Assembly: GCF_902859705.1 (NCBI RefSeq)
Contig: NZ_CADIJO010000003.1
Span: 372,001 to 436,000 of the forward strand
Reading direction: 5' to 3'
Source: Achromobacter deleyi
GTDB taxonomy: Bacteria; Pseudomonadota; Gammaproteobacteria; Burkholderiales; Burkholderiaceae_B
Length of the DNA: 64,000 nucleotides
Part shown: positions 18,191-27,109 of the stretch, piece by piece
Layout: each line of letters opens with the position of its first letter
Position numbering within the stretch: position 1 is the first letter of the stretch
Position numbers and translations under genes: made by a program
The notes under the pieces: model-generated
What the model was told of the DNA's origin: nothing
Database searches by the model: none
Seen by the model: the letters and a program-made list of their open reading frames with translations, nothing else

Positions 18191-18784
18191 ATGGATATGA
18201 CCTCTCGTATGACGTCGCACTTTCGCGACGCCATGGCTGCGTGCGAACAAAGTATGAACGTCCTGGCCGAACCGCTGGCAGTGGCGGTGGACGTGCTATT
18301 CGGCGCCTTGGCCAACAACGGCAAGATTCTGGCTTGCGGCAACGGCGGTTCCGCGGCCGACGCCCAGCATTTCATCGCTGAACTGGTGGGCCGCTTCGAA
18401 CGCGAGCGCCTGCCCCTGGCCGGCATTGCCCTGAACACCGACACCTCCATCCTGACGGCCGTGGGCAACGACTACGGCTTCGACGAGGTCTACGAACGCC
18501 AGGTCAACGCCTTCGGCCAGGCCGGCGACGTGCTCGTGGCCATTTCCACCAGCGGCAATTCACCCAACGTGGTCCGCGCCATGGAAGCCGCGGCCAGCCG
18601 AGAGATGCATGTGCTGGCCTTGACCGGCAAGGGCGGCGGCGTCATGGGGGAACTCATTACGCCGATGGACGTCCATCTATGTGTTCCCAGCGATCGCACG
18701 ATGCGCATCCAGGAAGTCCATATACTGCTGCTGCACGCGCTTTGCGACGGCATTGACGCTCTTCTGCTTGGAGACACCGAATGA
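18191..18784 (+). CDS. diaA: SIS-domain protein DiaA (phosphoheptose isomerase family)
   Basis: 197 aa SIS-fold protein close to GmhA: KILACGNGGSAADAQHFIAELVGRF, LNTDTSILTAVGNDYGFDEVYERQV, and SGNSPNVVRAMEAA. In the order yraN-diaA-dolP, E. coli DiaA binds DnaA and promotes orderly initiation at oriC, so context favours DiaA over a heptose-pathway GmhA, though sequence alone cannot separate them. Start ATG at 18191 (MDMTSRM) is preferred over an upstream TTG at 18164, since homology begins here. Overlaps dolP by 4 nt. Confidence 0.85.
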   Translation: MDMTSRMTSHFRDAMAACEQSMNVLAEPLAVAVDVLFGALANNGKILACGNGGSAADAQHFIAELVGRFERERLPLAGIALNTDTSILTAVGNDYGFDEVYERQVNAFGQAGDVLVAISTSGNSPNVVRAMEAAASREMHVLALTGKGGGVMGELITPMDVHLCVPSDRTMRIQEVHILLLHALCDGIDALLLGDTE

Positions 18785-19533
18785 TTCCTGACGTCCGAAC
18801 CGCCGCCCGCCCCCTGCTGCTTGCCGCCGCCCTGTCGGGCGCCGTACTGTCGCTGTCGGCCTGCGCGCCCTTGATCGTGGGCGGCGCCGCCGCCACCACG
18901 GCGGTGGTCGTGACCGACCGGCGCACCTCGGGCATCCAGCTCGAAGACCAGAACATGGCCTTCAAGGCCCAAAGCCAGATCTCCCAGAAGCTGGGCGATA
19001 CCGCCCGCGTCAATGCCATGGCCTACGGCGGCCATCTGCTGCTGACCGGCGACGTGCCCACCGAAGAAGCCAAGTCGCAAGCCACCGCCATCGCCCAGGG
19101 CATCGAAAACGTGAAGCAGGTGGTCAACCAGCTCAATGTCGGCCCGATCGCCTCGTTCGGCGTCCGCTCGAACGACACCTGGCTGACCTCCAAGGTCAAG
19201 ACGGCGCTGATCAACACCAAGTACGTGCCGTCCGGCACCATCGCCCTGACCACCGACCACAGCGTCGTGTACCTGATGGGCAAGCTGACCCAGGCCGAAG
19301 GCGACTACGCCGCCAACGCGGCCGCCGATGTCGGCGGCGTCGCAAAGGTGGTAAAACTGTTCGAAACCATCAGCCGCGAAGAAGCCATTCGCCTGTCGAA
19401 CAGCAGCAAGTCGAATTCCACTGAAACCAAGGCCCCCATCGAGAACAGCTCGGGCGCAGCCAGCAGCAGCAGCAGCGGCAGCGCTCCCGCGCCCAGCGGT
19501 GGCAGCGCCGTAGAAGCCATGCCCATCAAATGA
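18781..19533 (+). CDS. dolP: BON-domain outer-membrane lipoprotein DolP (YraP)
   Basis: 250 aa lipoprotein with lipobox LSAC (Cys28) and Ala at +2, so outer-membrane destined. Two BON domains follow (about residues 50-115 and 120-195; GHLLLTGDVPTEEAKSQA and SVVYLMGKLTQAEGDYAA), which bind anionic phospholipids at the division site. The C-terminal 55 residues form a low-complexity Ser/Gly/Ala/Pro tail not present in E. coli DolP. Overlaps diaA at its start and the thioredoxin-like gene at its end. Confidence 0.93.
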   Translation: MIPDVRTAARPLLLAAALSGAVLSLSACAPLIVGGAAATTAVVVTDRRTSGIQLEDQNMAFKAQSQISQKLGDTARVNAMAYGGHLLLTGDVPTEEAKSQATAIAQGIENVKQVVNQLNVGPIASFGVRSNDTWLTSKVKTALINTKYVPSGTIALTTDHSVVYLMGKLTQAEGDYAANAAADVGGVAKVVKLFETISREEAIRLSNSSKSNSTETKAPIENSSGAASSSSSGSAPAPSGGSAVEAMPIK

Positions 19534-20024
19534 AAAAAGCCATCGTAGCCCTGGCCGTCCTGGTAGCGGTCGGCATTGGCGCCTGGTTCGTCATGCGGCC
19601 GGCGCAAACCGCGCCCGACGTCACCTTCACCACGCTGGAAGGCAAGACCTTCTCGATGCAGGACCTGCGCGGCAAGGTGGTGCTGGTGAAGTTCTGGGCC
19701 ACCAGCTGTGTCACCTGCGTCAAGCAGATGCCGGAGACCATCTCGGCCTATAACGAATACGCCGGCAAGGGCTACGAGGCCATCGCGGTCGCCATGAACT
19801 ACGACCCGCCCAATTTCGTCTTGAACTTCGCCGAAAGCCGCAAGCTGCCCTTCCCGGTGGCGCTGGACACCAAGGGCGACATCGCCCGCGCCTTCGGCGA
19901 CATCCGCCTGACGCCCACGGCGTTCCTGATCGACAAGAAGGGACACGTCATCAAGCGTTATCTGGGCGAATACGACGTGGCCGAATTCCACGCCACCGTC
20001 GAAAAGGCATTGGCGGCAGGCTGA
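19530..20024 (+). CDS. TlpA/ResA-like membrane-anchored thioredoxin
   Basis: 164 aa: N-terminal signal anchor (about residues 3-21), then a thioredoxin fold of the redoxin/TlpA type with FWATSCVTCVKQMPETISAY. The CxxC is Cys60-Val-Thr-Cys63, with Ser instead of the usual Trp before the first Cys; the cis-Pro segment is LTPTAFLIDKKG. Likely a periplasmic disulphide reductant, possibly for cytochrome c maturation or envelope proteins. Overlaps dolP by 4 nt and is followed by a strong terminator. Confidence 0.9.
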   Translation: MKKAIVALAVLVAVGIGAWFVMRPAQTAPDVTFTTLEGKTFSMQDLRGKVVLVKFWATSCVTCVKQMPETISAYNEYAGKGYEAIAVAMNYDPPNFVLNFAESRKLPFPVALDTKGDIARAFGDIRLTPTAFLIDKKGHVIKRYLGEYDVAEFHATVEKALAAG

Positions 20025-20046
20025 CCCTGCCCCGATCGCAACAGAA

Positions 20047-20073
20047 GCCGCCCGTTTACCGGGCGGTTTTTTT
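20047..20073 (+). terminator. Rho-independent terminator of the yraN-tlpA-like operon
   Basis: CCGCCCG (20048-20054) pairs with CGGGCGG (20060-20066) and is followed by seven Ts (20067-20073). Confidence 0.92.
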
Positions 20074-20083
20074 CGCCTGTGAC

Positions 20084-20110
20084 AAAGAAAACCGCCCGGC
20101 AAGCGGGCGG
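20084..20110 (-). terminator. Rho-independent terminator of metQ
   Basis: CCGCCCG (20092-20098) pairs with CGGGCGG (20104-20110), followed on the minus strand by TTTTCTTTG. It uses the same stem as the plus-strand terminator 37 bp away, so the two can also cross-pair. Confidence 0.85.
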
Positions 20111-20141
20111 TTTCAACAACGGGGTCAGGCCTTGCGGGGTA

Positions 20142-20930
20142 TCAGAACGCCGGGACCACCGCGCCCTTGTACTTTTCCTGGATGAACTTCTTCACCTCGG
20201 CCGAGTGCAGCGCGTTGACCAGCTTCTTGATGCCGGGCGCGTCTTTGTTGTCCGAGCGGGTCACCAGCACGTTGGCGTAGGGCGAATCGGCGCCCTCGAT
20301 GAACAGCGCGTCCTTGGTCGGCACCAGGCCGGCTTCCAGCGCGTAGTTGGTGTTGATCAGGGCCAGGTCGACGTCATCGAGCGAGCGCGGCAGCATGGCG
20401 GCCTCGAGTTCGCGGAACTTCAGCTTCTTGGGGTTCTCGACCACATCGGCGGCGGTGGCCAGGATGTTGGACGGGTCCTTCAGCTTGATGACGCCCTGCT
20501 TTTGCAGCAGCACCAGCGCACGGCCGCCGTTGGACGGGTCGTTCGGGATGGCGACAGTGGCGCCGTCCTTCAGCTCGGCCAGGCTCTTGATCTTCTTGGA
20601 GTAGCCGCCGAAGGGCTCGACGTGCACCAGGGCGACCGGCACCAGCGTGGCCTTGCGGTCCTTGTTGAAGCTGTCCAGGTAGGGCTTGTGCTGGAAGAAG
20701 TTCGCATCCAGCTGCTTGTCCACCAATTGCAGGTTGGGCTGCACGTAGTCGCTGAAGACCTTGATGTCCAGGTCCACGCCTTCCTTAGCGAGCTGGGGCT
20801 TGACCACTTCCAGGATCTCCGCGTGCGGGACCTGGGTGGCGCCCACCACGATCTTTTCAGCGTGGGCGGCGGTGGCCGACACCAGGAGGGCCGACGCCAC
20901 CAGGGCAGAGCGGACGAAATTCAAACGCAT
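20142..20930 (-). CDS. metQ: Methionine ABC transporter substrate-binding protein (MetQ/NlpA family)
   Basis: 262 aa periplasmic D/L-methionine-binding protein. A Sec signal peptide (about residues 1-24, cut at AHAE) lacks a lipobox Cys, unlike many MetQ lipoproteins. Family motifs: IVVGATQVPHAEILEV, ANFFQHKPYLDSFNK, VAIPNDPSNGGRALVLLQ, LINTNYALEAGL. metN and metI are not adjacent, so this is an orphan binding protein that must use a transporter encoded elsewhere. The leader contains an unusual structured region. Ribosome site AGAGG lies 7 nt before the ATG. Confidence 0.94.
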   Translation of the reverse strand: MRLNFVRSALVASALLVSATAAHAEKIVVGATQVPHAEILEVVKPQLAKEGVDLDIKVFSDYVQPNLQLVDKQLDANFFQHKPYLDSFNKDRKATLVPVALVHVEPFGGYSKKIKSLAELKDGATVAIPNDPSNGGRALVLLQKQGVIKLKDPSNILATAADVVENPKKLKFRELEAAMLPRSLDDVDLALINTNYALEAGLVPTKDALFIEGADSPYANVLVTRSDNKDAPGIKKLVNALHSAEVKKFIQEKYKGAVVPAF

Positions 20931-20952
20931 GAGTTGCCTCTTTTATAGGTAG

Positions 20953-21030
20953 AAATTGGGGGCATATGCCCAGCCGGTGGGGAGATTCCCCCTTGTGAGG
21001 GGCGCTCCGTTGTGAAAACGCCCCCAATTT
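20953..21030 (-). promoter_or_regulatory. Structured leader upstream of metQ, riboswitch or attenuator candidate
   Basis: A perfect 11-bp inverted repeat closes a 56-nt loop: AAATTGGGGGC at 20953-20963 and GCCCCCAATTT at 21020-21030. Inside, two short hairpins are mutually exclusive because they share the same C-run: CCCCT/AGGGG (20989-20993 with 20998-21002) and GGGGA/TCCCC (20979-20983 with 20987-20991). A perfect palindrome GGGCATATGCCC also overlaps the closing stem (20960-20971). The metQ ribosome site begins about 10 nt past the stem. I do not recognise the consensus of the known SAM or SAH riboswitch classes. Confidence 0.45.
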
Positions 21031-21081
21031 ACCCGAATGCCGGTTATTTGTCGGGCATATAAACATGGGTTTAAAGCATAA

Positions 21082-22166
<1,085 letters not shown>

Positions 22167-22167
<1 letters not shown>

Positions 22168-22913
22168 TGCGAGCGCAGCGTACCCTGCTGCGGCCGGCGG
22201 TGCGCCAGCGCCGCTCGCGCCGCACGGCCACGGGCGCCCCCGGGCGCCTGTGGTTGTTCGACCTGGACAACACGCTGCACGACACCTCGCACGCGATCTT
22301 TCCCCACATCGACCAGGGCATGACCCTGGCGGTGGCCGAAGCGCTGGGCGTTGATGTCGACACGGCCAACCAGGTACGCAAGCAATACTGGAAGCGCTAC
22401 GGCGCCACCATGATCGGCATGGTGCGCAACCATGGCGTGGACCCCCACGCCTTCCTGCACCGCAGCCACGACTTCGACGTCAATCCGCTGGTGCGCGCCG
22501 AAAAGGGGCTGGCCTACAAGCTGCGCCAGCTGCCCGGTCGCAAAGTGCTGCTGACCAACGCGCCGCTGCACTATGCGCGCGCGGTGCTGCGCCGCCTGGG
22601 CATCCTGCGCCAGTTCGACAGCCTGTGGGCCATCGAACACATGCGCCTGCACGGCGAGTTCCGCCCCAAGCCCTCGCCCGCGCTGCTGCGCTACGTGCTG
22701 GCGCGCGAAGGCGTGCCGGCGCGCCAGGCCGTGCTGGTGGAAGACACGCTGGCCAACCTGCGCGGCGCACGCCAGGCGGGGCTGCGCACGGTGCACGTTT
22801 TCCACCCCGGCACACCGTTCGCGCGCGGCCGTTCGCAGCGGCCGGCTTACGTCGACTTGCGGGTAAACTCCGTCAGTGATTTGCTGTTGCGCCGGCGTCC
22901 CTTGCGGGGATAG
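22167..22913 (+). CDS. HAD-superfamily pyrimidine 5'-nucleotidase-like hydrolase
   Basis: 248 aa HAD subfamily IA hydrolase: motif I WLFDLDNTLHDTS, motif II LLTNAP, motif III KPSPALLRYVL and motif IV VLVEDTLANLRGARQAGLRTV. Resembles the SDT1/phm8-like group annotated as pyrimidine 5'-nucleotidases, which dephosphorylate UMP/CMP. The first 27 residues are an Arg-rich extension. I take the ATG at 22167 rather than TTG at 22164. Usual companion of argB and slmA in this order in Burkholderiales. Confidence 0.88.
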
Positions 22914-22967
22914 CGGCCGGCCCCCTCTTCTCATCCACCGTCAGCCTGCGTAAGACCAGACCCGTCC

Positions 22968-23543
22968 ATGGCGAGCAAACCCGGCGAGCGCAAGACCCAG
23001 ATTCTGCAGACCCTGGCCGAGATGCTGGAGCAGCCGCACGCGTCGCGCATCACCACCGCCGCGCTGGCTGCCAGGCTGCAAGTCTCCGAAGCCGCGCTGT
23101 ACCGGCACTTCGCCAGCAAGGCGCAGATGTTCGAAGGGTTGATCGAATTCATCGAAACCAGCATTTTCACGCTGGTGAACCAGATCGCGACCGCCGAGCC
23201 CTACGGCCTGTCGCAAGCCCACAAGACGGTGTCGATGCTGCTGACCTTCTCGGAACGCAACAAGGGCATGACGCGGGTGCTGACCGGCGACGCCCTGGTC
23301 ACCGAAGACAACCGCCTGCAAGAACGCATCAACCACATCAACGACCGCATCGAGGCGTCGCTCAAGCAATCGCTGCGCATCGCCGTCACCGACGGCGGCC
23401 TGCCGCCCGAGGCCAATGTGGCCGCGCATGCCAGCCTGCTGACGCATCTGGTGCTGGGCCGTTGGCTGCGCTATGCCCAGAGCGGCTGGCGCGTTGCGCC
23501 CACGCTGCACCTGGACGAGCAGTTGCGTCTGGCGCTGGGCTGA
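22968..23543 (+). CDS. slmA: Nucleoid occlusion factor SlmA (TetR family)
   Basis: 191 aa TetR-type protein that binds SlmA sites and blocks FtsZ rings over the nucleoid. Helix-turn-helix ITTAALAARLQVSEAALYRHFASKAQMFEGLIEFIE, with the SlmA-specific SEAALYRHF; the C-terminal half (HLVLGRWLRYAQSGWRVAPT) matches the family. The order argB-HAD-slmA supports it. No terminator with a T-run is evident downstream. Confidence 0.93.
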   Translation: MASKPGERKTQILQTLAEMLEQPHASRITTAALAARLQVSEAALYRHFASKAQMFEGLIEFIETSIFTLVNQIATAEPYGLSQAHKTVSMLLTFSERNKGMTRVLTGDALVTEDNRLQERINHINDRIEASLKQSLRIAVTDGGLPPEANVAAHASLLTHLVLGRWLRYAQSGWRVAPTLHLDEQLRLALG

Positions 23544-23608
23544 CGCCCGTTCATTTCATAACACGAACGAATTAAACGCTTGTTGCAGCCCGCCCTTGGG
23601 CTATTTGA

Positions 23609-23622
23609 TTGCATATACGCAA
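23609..23622. promoter_or_regulatory. Imperfect palindrome upstream of the DASS transporter gene
   Basis: TTGCATATACGCAA reads almost the same on both strands (12 of 14 positions) and lies 210 bp before the transporter start. Another inverted pair, CGTTC/GAACG, flanks 23548-23569. No cognate regulator is adjacent, so binding is speculative. Confidence 0.25.
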
Positions 23623-23831
23623 CAATCTCACGCTTGCGACCAACGCGGGCGGACGAGCATAATGCGCGGGATGGGTTTTCCACAAGCGCGAATCTCCACC
23701 GGTTTGACCCATATCAATACGGGTTTTCCTTAATGCCGTCACGATCATTCTGTAGCGTCGGCACTTCGCTTTGATCACGCCCCAGGCCTGGTTGCGATGT
23801 GCCGTCAGTTTGACCTCAACCGGAGATGGAT

Positions 23832-25325
23832 ATGACTGCGCCAGCCGCTGTCCCTGCCTCGCAAGCCCCAAAGAAAGCAAAAATCCCAATCGGACTCATC
23901 GCCGGCTTCCTCGTGATGATCGGCGTGCTGATGATGCCGTTGCCGGCTGACCTGCCGGTCGCCGGCCACCGCATGCTGGCCATCCTGGCATTCGCGGTGG
24001 TGGTCTGGATTACCGAAGCCGTGTCCTACGAAGCCAGCGCGATCATGATCACGACGCTGATGGCCTTCCTGCTGGGCACGGCTCCGACAATCAAAGACCC
24101 GGGCGTGCTGTACGGCACGTCCGCCGCCATCAGCATGGCGCTGACGGGCTTTGCCAACTCGGCACTCGCCCTGGTCACCGGCGCACTGTTCATCGCCGCG
24201 GCCATGACGTTCACCGGACTGGACCGGCGCATCGCGCTGGTGACCTTGTCCAAGGTCGGCACCAGCACGCGCCGCATCCTGATCGGGTGTATCGCAGTGA
24301 CGATCGTACTGAGCCTGGTGGTGCCCAGCGCCACCGCCCGCAGCGCCGCCGTGGTGCCCATCATGATGGGCGTCATTGCCGCTTTCGGCGTGGACAAGCG
24401 CTCGAACATTGCCGCCGGCATCATGATCATCGTGGCGCAGGCCACCAGCATCTGGAACGTCGGTATCCAGACCGCCGCCGCGCAGAACCTGCTGACGGTC
24501 GGCTTCATGGAAAAGATGCTGGGCCAGCGCGTGGCCTGGTCGGACTGGCTGATCGCGGGCGCTCCGTGGTCGCTGATCATGTCGGCCGTGCTGATCATCA
24601 TCGTGCTCAAGCTGCTGCCGCCGGAAAGCGACAGCATCGCGGGGGGCAAGGAAGCTGTCGAAAAATCGCTGCTTGAACTGGGCCCCATGACCGGTGCGCA
24701 AAAGCGCCTGATGGCGGTGTCGGTGATGCTGCTGCTGTTCTGGTCCACCGAAGGCAAGCTGCACAGCTTCGACACGACCTCGACCACCTACTTCGGCCTG
24801 GTGCTGCTGATGCTGCCGCGCTTTGGCGTGATGACCTGGAAAGACGTGCAATCGCGTATCCCATGGGGCACGGTGATCGTGTTCGGCGTGGGCATCAGCC
24901 TGGGCACCGCCTTGCTGACGACGCAGGCCGGCCAATGGCTGGGTAACCAGGTCGTGCAACACACGGGCCTGGACCACCTGGGACCGCTGGCGATCTTCGC
25001 GATCCTGGCTGCCTTCCTGATTGTCATCCACCTGGGTTTCGCCAGCGCCACGGCGCTGACCTCGGCCATGCTGCCGATCCTGATCTCGGTGCTGGCCACG
25101 CTGCCGGGCGACTTCAGCCGCCTGGGCATGACGATGCTGCTGGGCTTCGTGGTGAGCTACGGCTTCATCCTGCCGATCAACGCACCGCAGAACATGGTGT
25201 GCCTGGGCACGGAAACCTTCAATGCCAAGCAGTTCGCCAAGGTGGGCATTCTGGTCACCATCATCGGCTACGCGCTGATGATCCTGATGGGCATGACCTA
25301 CTGGCGCTGGTTGGGCTGGCTGTAA
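23832..25325 (+). CDS. DASS (SLC13)-family anion:sodium symporter
   Basis: 497 aa inner-membrane protein with about 11-13 hydrophobic segments. Typical DASS features are WITEAVSYEASAIM near the first helices, the first half-repeat VPSATARSAAVVPIM (an SNT-like motif with Ala-Thr) and the second SATALTSAMLPI with INAPQNMVCLGT. Substrates of the family are di- or tricarboxylates or sulfate. Two ATGs exist; GGAG directly abuts the one at 23826 and is 6 nt before 23832, so I prefer 23832 (MTAPAAVP). The Ldh2-type gene follows after 12 nt, suggesting uptake of a 2-hydroxy acid. Confidence 0.92.
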   Translation: MTAPAAVPASQAPKKAKIPIGLIAGFLVMIGVLMMPLPADLPVAGHRMLAILAFAVVVWITEAVSYEASAIMITTLMAFLLGTAPTIKDPGVLYGTSAAISMALTGFANSALALVTGALFIAAAMTFTGLDRRIALVTLSKVGTSTRRILIGCIAVTIVLSLVVPSATARSAAVVPIMMGVIAAFGVDKRSNIAAGIMIIVAQATSIWNVGIQTAAAQNLLTVGFMEKMLGQRVAWSDWLIAGAPWSLIMSAVLIIIVLKLLPPESDSIAGGKEAVEKSLLELGPMTGAQKRLMAVSVMLLLFWSTEGKLHSFDTTSTTYFGLVLLMLPRFGVMTWKDVQSRIPWGTVIVFGVGISLGTALLTTQAGQWLGNQVVQHTGLDHLGPLAIFAILAAFLIVIHLGFASATALTSAMLPILISVLATLPGDFSRLGMTMLLGFVVSYGFILPINAPQNMVCLGTETFNAKQFAKVGILVTIIGYALMILMGMTYWRWLGWL

Positions 25326-25337
25326 GGAGGCCGCATC

Positions 25338-26387
25338 ATGAAAATCTCTATTGCCCAAGCCAATGAATTCGGACGCCGCGTGCTGGTCGCACAAGGCGTG
25401 CCGGAAGACATCGCCCGCGACGTGGCCGAGCACCTGGTGGAATCGGACCGGGTCGGCTACACCAGCCACGGCCTGTCGATCCTGACGAACTACCGCCGCG
25501 TGCTGGGCGACGGCCTGGCGCAAGCCGACGGCCGCCCCGAACTGCTGAACGACCGCGGCGCGATGCTGGCATACGACGGCCACAACGGCCTGGGCCAGCA
25601 CGTAGGCAAGGTCGTGATCGAAAAGGCGATCGAACGCACGCAGGAACACGGCCAGTGCATCCTGACGCTGCGCCGCAGCCACCACCTGGGCCGCATGGGC
25701 CACTACGGCGAGATGGTGGCGGCCAAGGGCCTGATCCTGCTGGCCTTCACCAACGTGATCAATCGCGCCCCCACAGTCGCGCCGTTCGGCGGTGCCCGCG
25801 CCTGCCTGACGACGAACCCGCTGTGCTTCGCCGGCCCGCTGCCTGGCGGCCGCCCGCCGTTCATCGTGGACATGGCGACGAGCTCGATCGCGGTGAACAA
25901 GGCCCGGGTGCTGGCCGCCAAGGGCGAACAAGCCCCGCCGGGATCGCTGATCGACGCCCAGGGCAACCCGACGACGGACCCGAACGCGCTGTTCTCGGAC
26001 CCACCGGGCGCGCTGCTGCCGTTCGGCGGCCACAAGGGTTACGCAATGGGCCTGGTGGCGGAACTGCTGGCCGGCGTGCTGTCGGGCGGCGGCACGATCC
26101 AGCCGGAACATCCGCGCAACGGGGTGGCAACGAACAACATGTTCGCGCTGCTGCTGGACCCGCAGGTGGACTTCAATACGGACTGGCGCTCGATGGAAGT
26201 GGGCGCGTTCATCGACTACCTGCACGCCTGCCCGCCGCAACCAGGCGTGGACGGCGTCCAATACCCCGGCGAATACGAAGCCCGCAACCGCGCCCTGAAC
26301 GCAGACTCCCTGGAATTCGACTCCCGCATCTGGGACGGATTGAAGACGCTGGCTGCTGACTTGGGTGTGGCGGATGCGTTGCCGTAG
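25338..26387 (+). CDS. Ldh2-family NAD(P)-dependent dehydrogenase (malate/L-lactate type)
   Basis: 349 aa of the LDH2/MDG2 oxidoreductase fold, unrelated to classical LDH. Conserved: DRVGYTSHGLSIL near residue 35, SHHLGRMGHYGEMVA with the catalytic His, TNPLCFAGPLPGG, VDMATSSIAVNKA and PFGGHKGYAMGL. Substrates in the family include malate, lactate, sulfolactate and ureidoglycolate; I cannot pick one. It begins 12 bp after the DASS transporter stop, so transport and oxidation of the same acid is the simplest reading. Ribosome site AAGGAGG precedes the ATG. Confidence 0.9.
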   Translation: MKISIAQANEFGRRVLVAQGVPEDIARDVAEHLVESDRVGYTSHGLSILTNYRRVLGDGLAQADGRPELLNDRGAMLAYDGHNGLGQHVGKVVIEKAIERTQEHGQCILTLRRSHHLGRMGHYGEMVAAKGLILLAFTNVINRAPTVAPFGGARACLTTNPLCFAGPLPGGRPPFIVDMATSSIAVNKARVLAAKGEQAPPGSLIDAQGNPTTDPNALFSDPPGALLPFGGHKGYAMGLVAELLAGVLSGGGTIQPEHPRNGVATNNMFALLLDPQVDFNTDWRSMEVGAFIDYLHACPPQPGVDGVQYPGEYEARNRALNADSLEFDSRIWDGLKTLAADLGVADALP

Positions 26388-26421
26388 TTTTTTTGTATTG
26401 GTTTGATGGTTGTTTTGTACG

Positions 26422-26447
26422 GGCGGCTCAGGGGTTCTTGAGCCGCC
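26422..26447 (+). terminator. Hairpin terminator after the Ldh2 gene
   Basis: GGCGGCTCA pairs perfectly with TGAGCCGCC around an 8-nt loop, 35 bp after the stop codon. Its last bases also form the outer end of the next repeat's arm, so the two structures compete. Confidence 0.65.
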
Positions 26448-26608
26448 TGTTGCGTTGGTGGCCTGTGAGGGCGGGGCTACGATTGCGGTCCGGAGCCTTC
26501 GCTCCGGACTGCCCCTTCGTCATCCTCGTACAGGCCTTCGGCCTTCCCTACGGATTCCCTCGGGCGCATCTACACGCCCCGCCCTCACAGGCCACCAACG
26601 CAACAGGC
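26445..26608 (-). repeat. Type A repeat copy 1: 98-nt conserved core in perfectly paired arms
   Basis: Arms of 33 bp (26445-26477 and 26576-26608) are perfectly complementary. The 98-nt core (26478-26575), read on the minus strand, contains the blocks GATGCGCCCGAGGGAATCC and CCGTAGGGA, a small hairpin AGGCC-GAA-GGCCT, the block GTACGAGGATGACGAAGGGG, a 9-bp hairpin GTCCGGAGC/GCTCCGGAC (26488-26509), and CGCAATCGT. The same core occurs in opposite orientation at 26981-27078 and at 50023-50120, with completely different arm sequences. Interpreted as a structured RNA or small mobile repeat; no protein is expected. Confidence 0.8.
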
Positions 26609-26684
26609 TCACCGCAGCTGCAATTTGCCGGGTGCTGGGACGGTCAGTGTGCTTGGCGTTTTTGCCAGCGGCGGGGGGAAGAGA

Positions 26685-26740
26685 GAGATCTTGCGGGGCT
26701 CGCCCCAGGCCGGCCGCGCGGGCGGCCTTTTGGGGCTTAC
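26685..26740 (-). repeat. Type B repeat, left subtype (locus 1)
   Basis: On the minus strand it reads GTAAGCCCCAAAAGG, then a GC-rich hairpin GGCCG/CGGCC, CTGGGGC and CCCCGCAAGATC. GCCCCA and TGGGGC close an outer stem. It is nearly identical to 49577-49631. It precedes core copy 1 when read on the minus strand, separated by about 76 nt. That interval holds GCTTGGCGTTTTT (plus strand), also shared with locus 2. Confidence 0.75.
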
Positions 26741-26850
26741 ACGCCGTCTTGCGTCGTGGCACTGCGGGCTATGCGCCTAGAGCGCGCATGGCCTCAAGCA
26801 GGACCACCATCAGCGCGCAGCGAACACCGTCACGACGCACCGCAATGCGA

Positions 26851-26906
26851 AAGCCCCAAAAGGCCGCCCGCGCGGCCGGCCTGGGGCGAGCGACGTAAAC
26901 CTCTCC
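26851..26906 (+). repeat. Type B repeat, right subtype (locus 1)
   Basis: Begins AAGCCCCAAAAGGCCG and ends GGCGAGCGACGTAAACC followed by TCTCC. Forms the same closing stem GCCCCA/TGGGGC as the left subtype but has a different 3' end, shared with 49893-49948. Together with core copy 2 it forms a composite element, 26851-27119. Confidence 0.75.
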
Positions 26907-26949
26907 GCCCCCAACAGTTCTAGCGGCATCTCATTTCTGCACGCTCGTA

Positions 26950-27109
26950 GCCGAGGGCGAGGGGCTTCGTGGTGGCGGGCAACCTCGATGCGCCCGAGGG
27001 AATCCGTAGGGAGCCGAAGGCGTACGAGGATGACGAAGGGGAAGTCCGGCGCCGGCGCGCCGGACCGCAATCGTGGGCGCCCGCCACCACGAAGCCCCTC
27101 GCCCTCGGC
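26950..27109 (+). repeat. Type A repeat copy 2
   Basis: 31-bp arms (26950-26980 and 27079-27109) pair perfectly and are unrelated to those of the other copies. The 98-nt core (26981-27078) shares all conserved blocks. In its main internal hairpin (27044-27065) the stem is GTCCGGCGC/GCGCCGGAC where the other copies have an A-T pair at that position, a compensatory change. CCTACGAA follows two bases after the right arm, as in copy 3. The rest of the 742-bp interval 26388-27129 is spacer sequence between these repeats and holds no gene I can support. Confidence 0.8.

Noticed and set aside
23805-26261. 818-codon minus-strand frame opposite the DASS and Ldh2 genes
   Set aside because: Shadow of GC-rich coding; composition dominated by His, Gln, Arg and Asp with no recognisable fold.
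26478-26575. Peptide with pattern RSGAFAPDCPFVILV encoded antisense in all type A cores
   Set aside because: The frame is open in every copy, but the substitutions follow base pairing rather than codon position, and the arms break any common protein.
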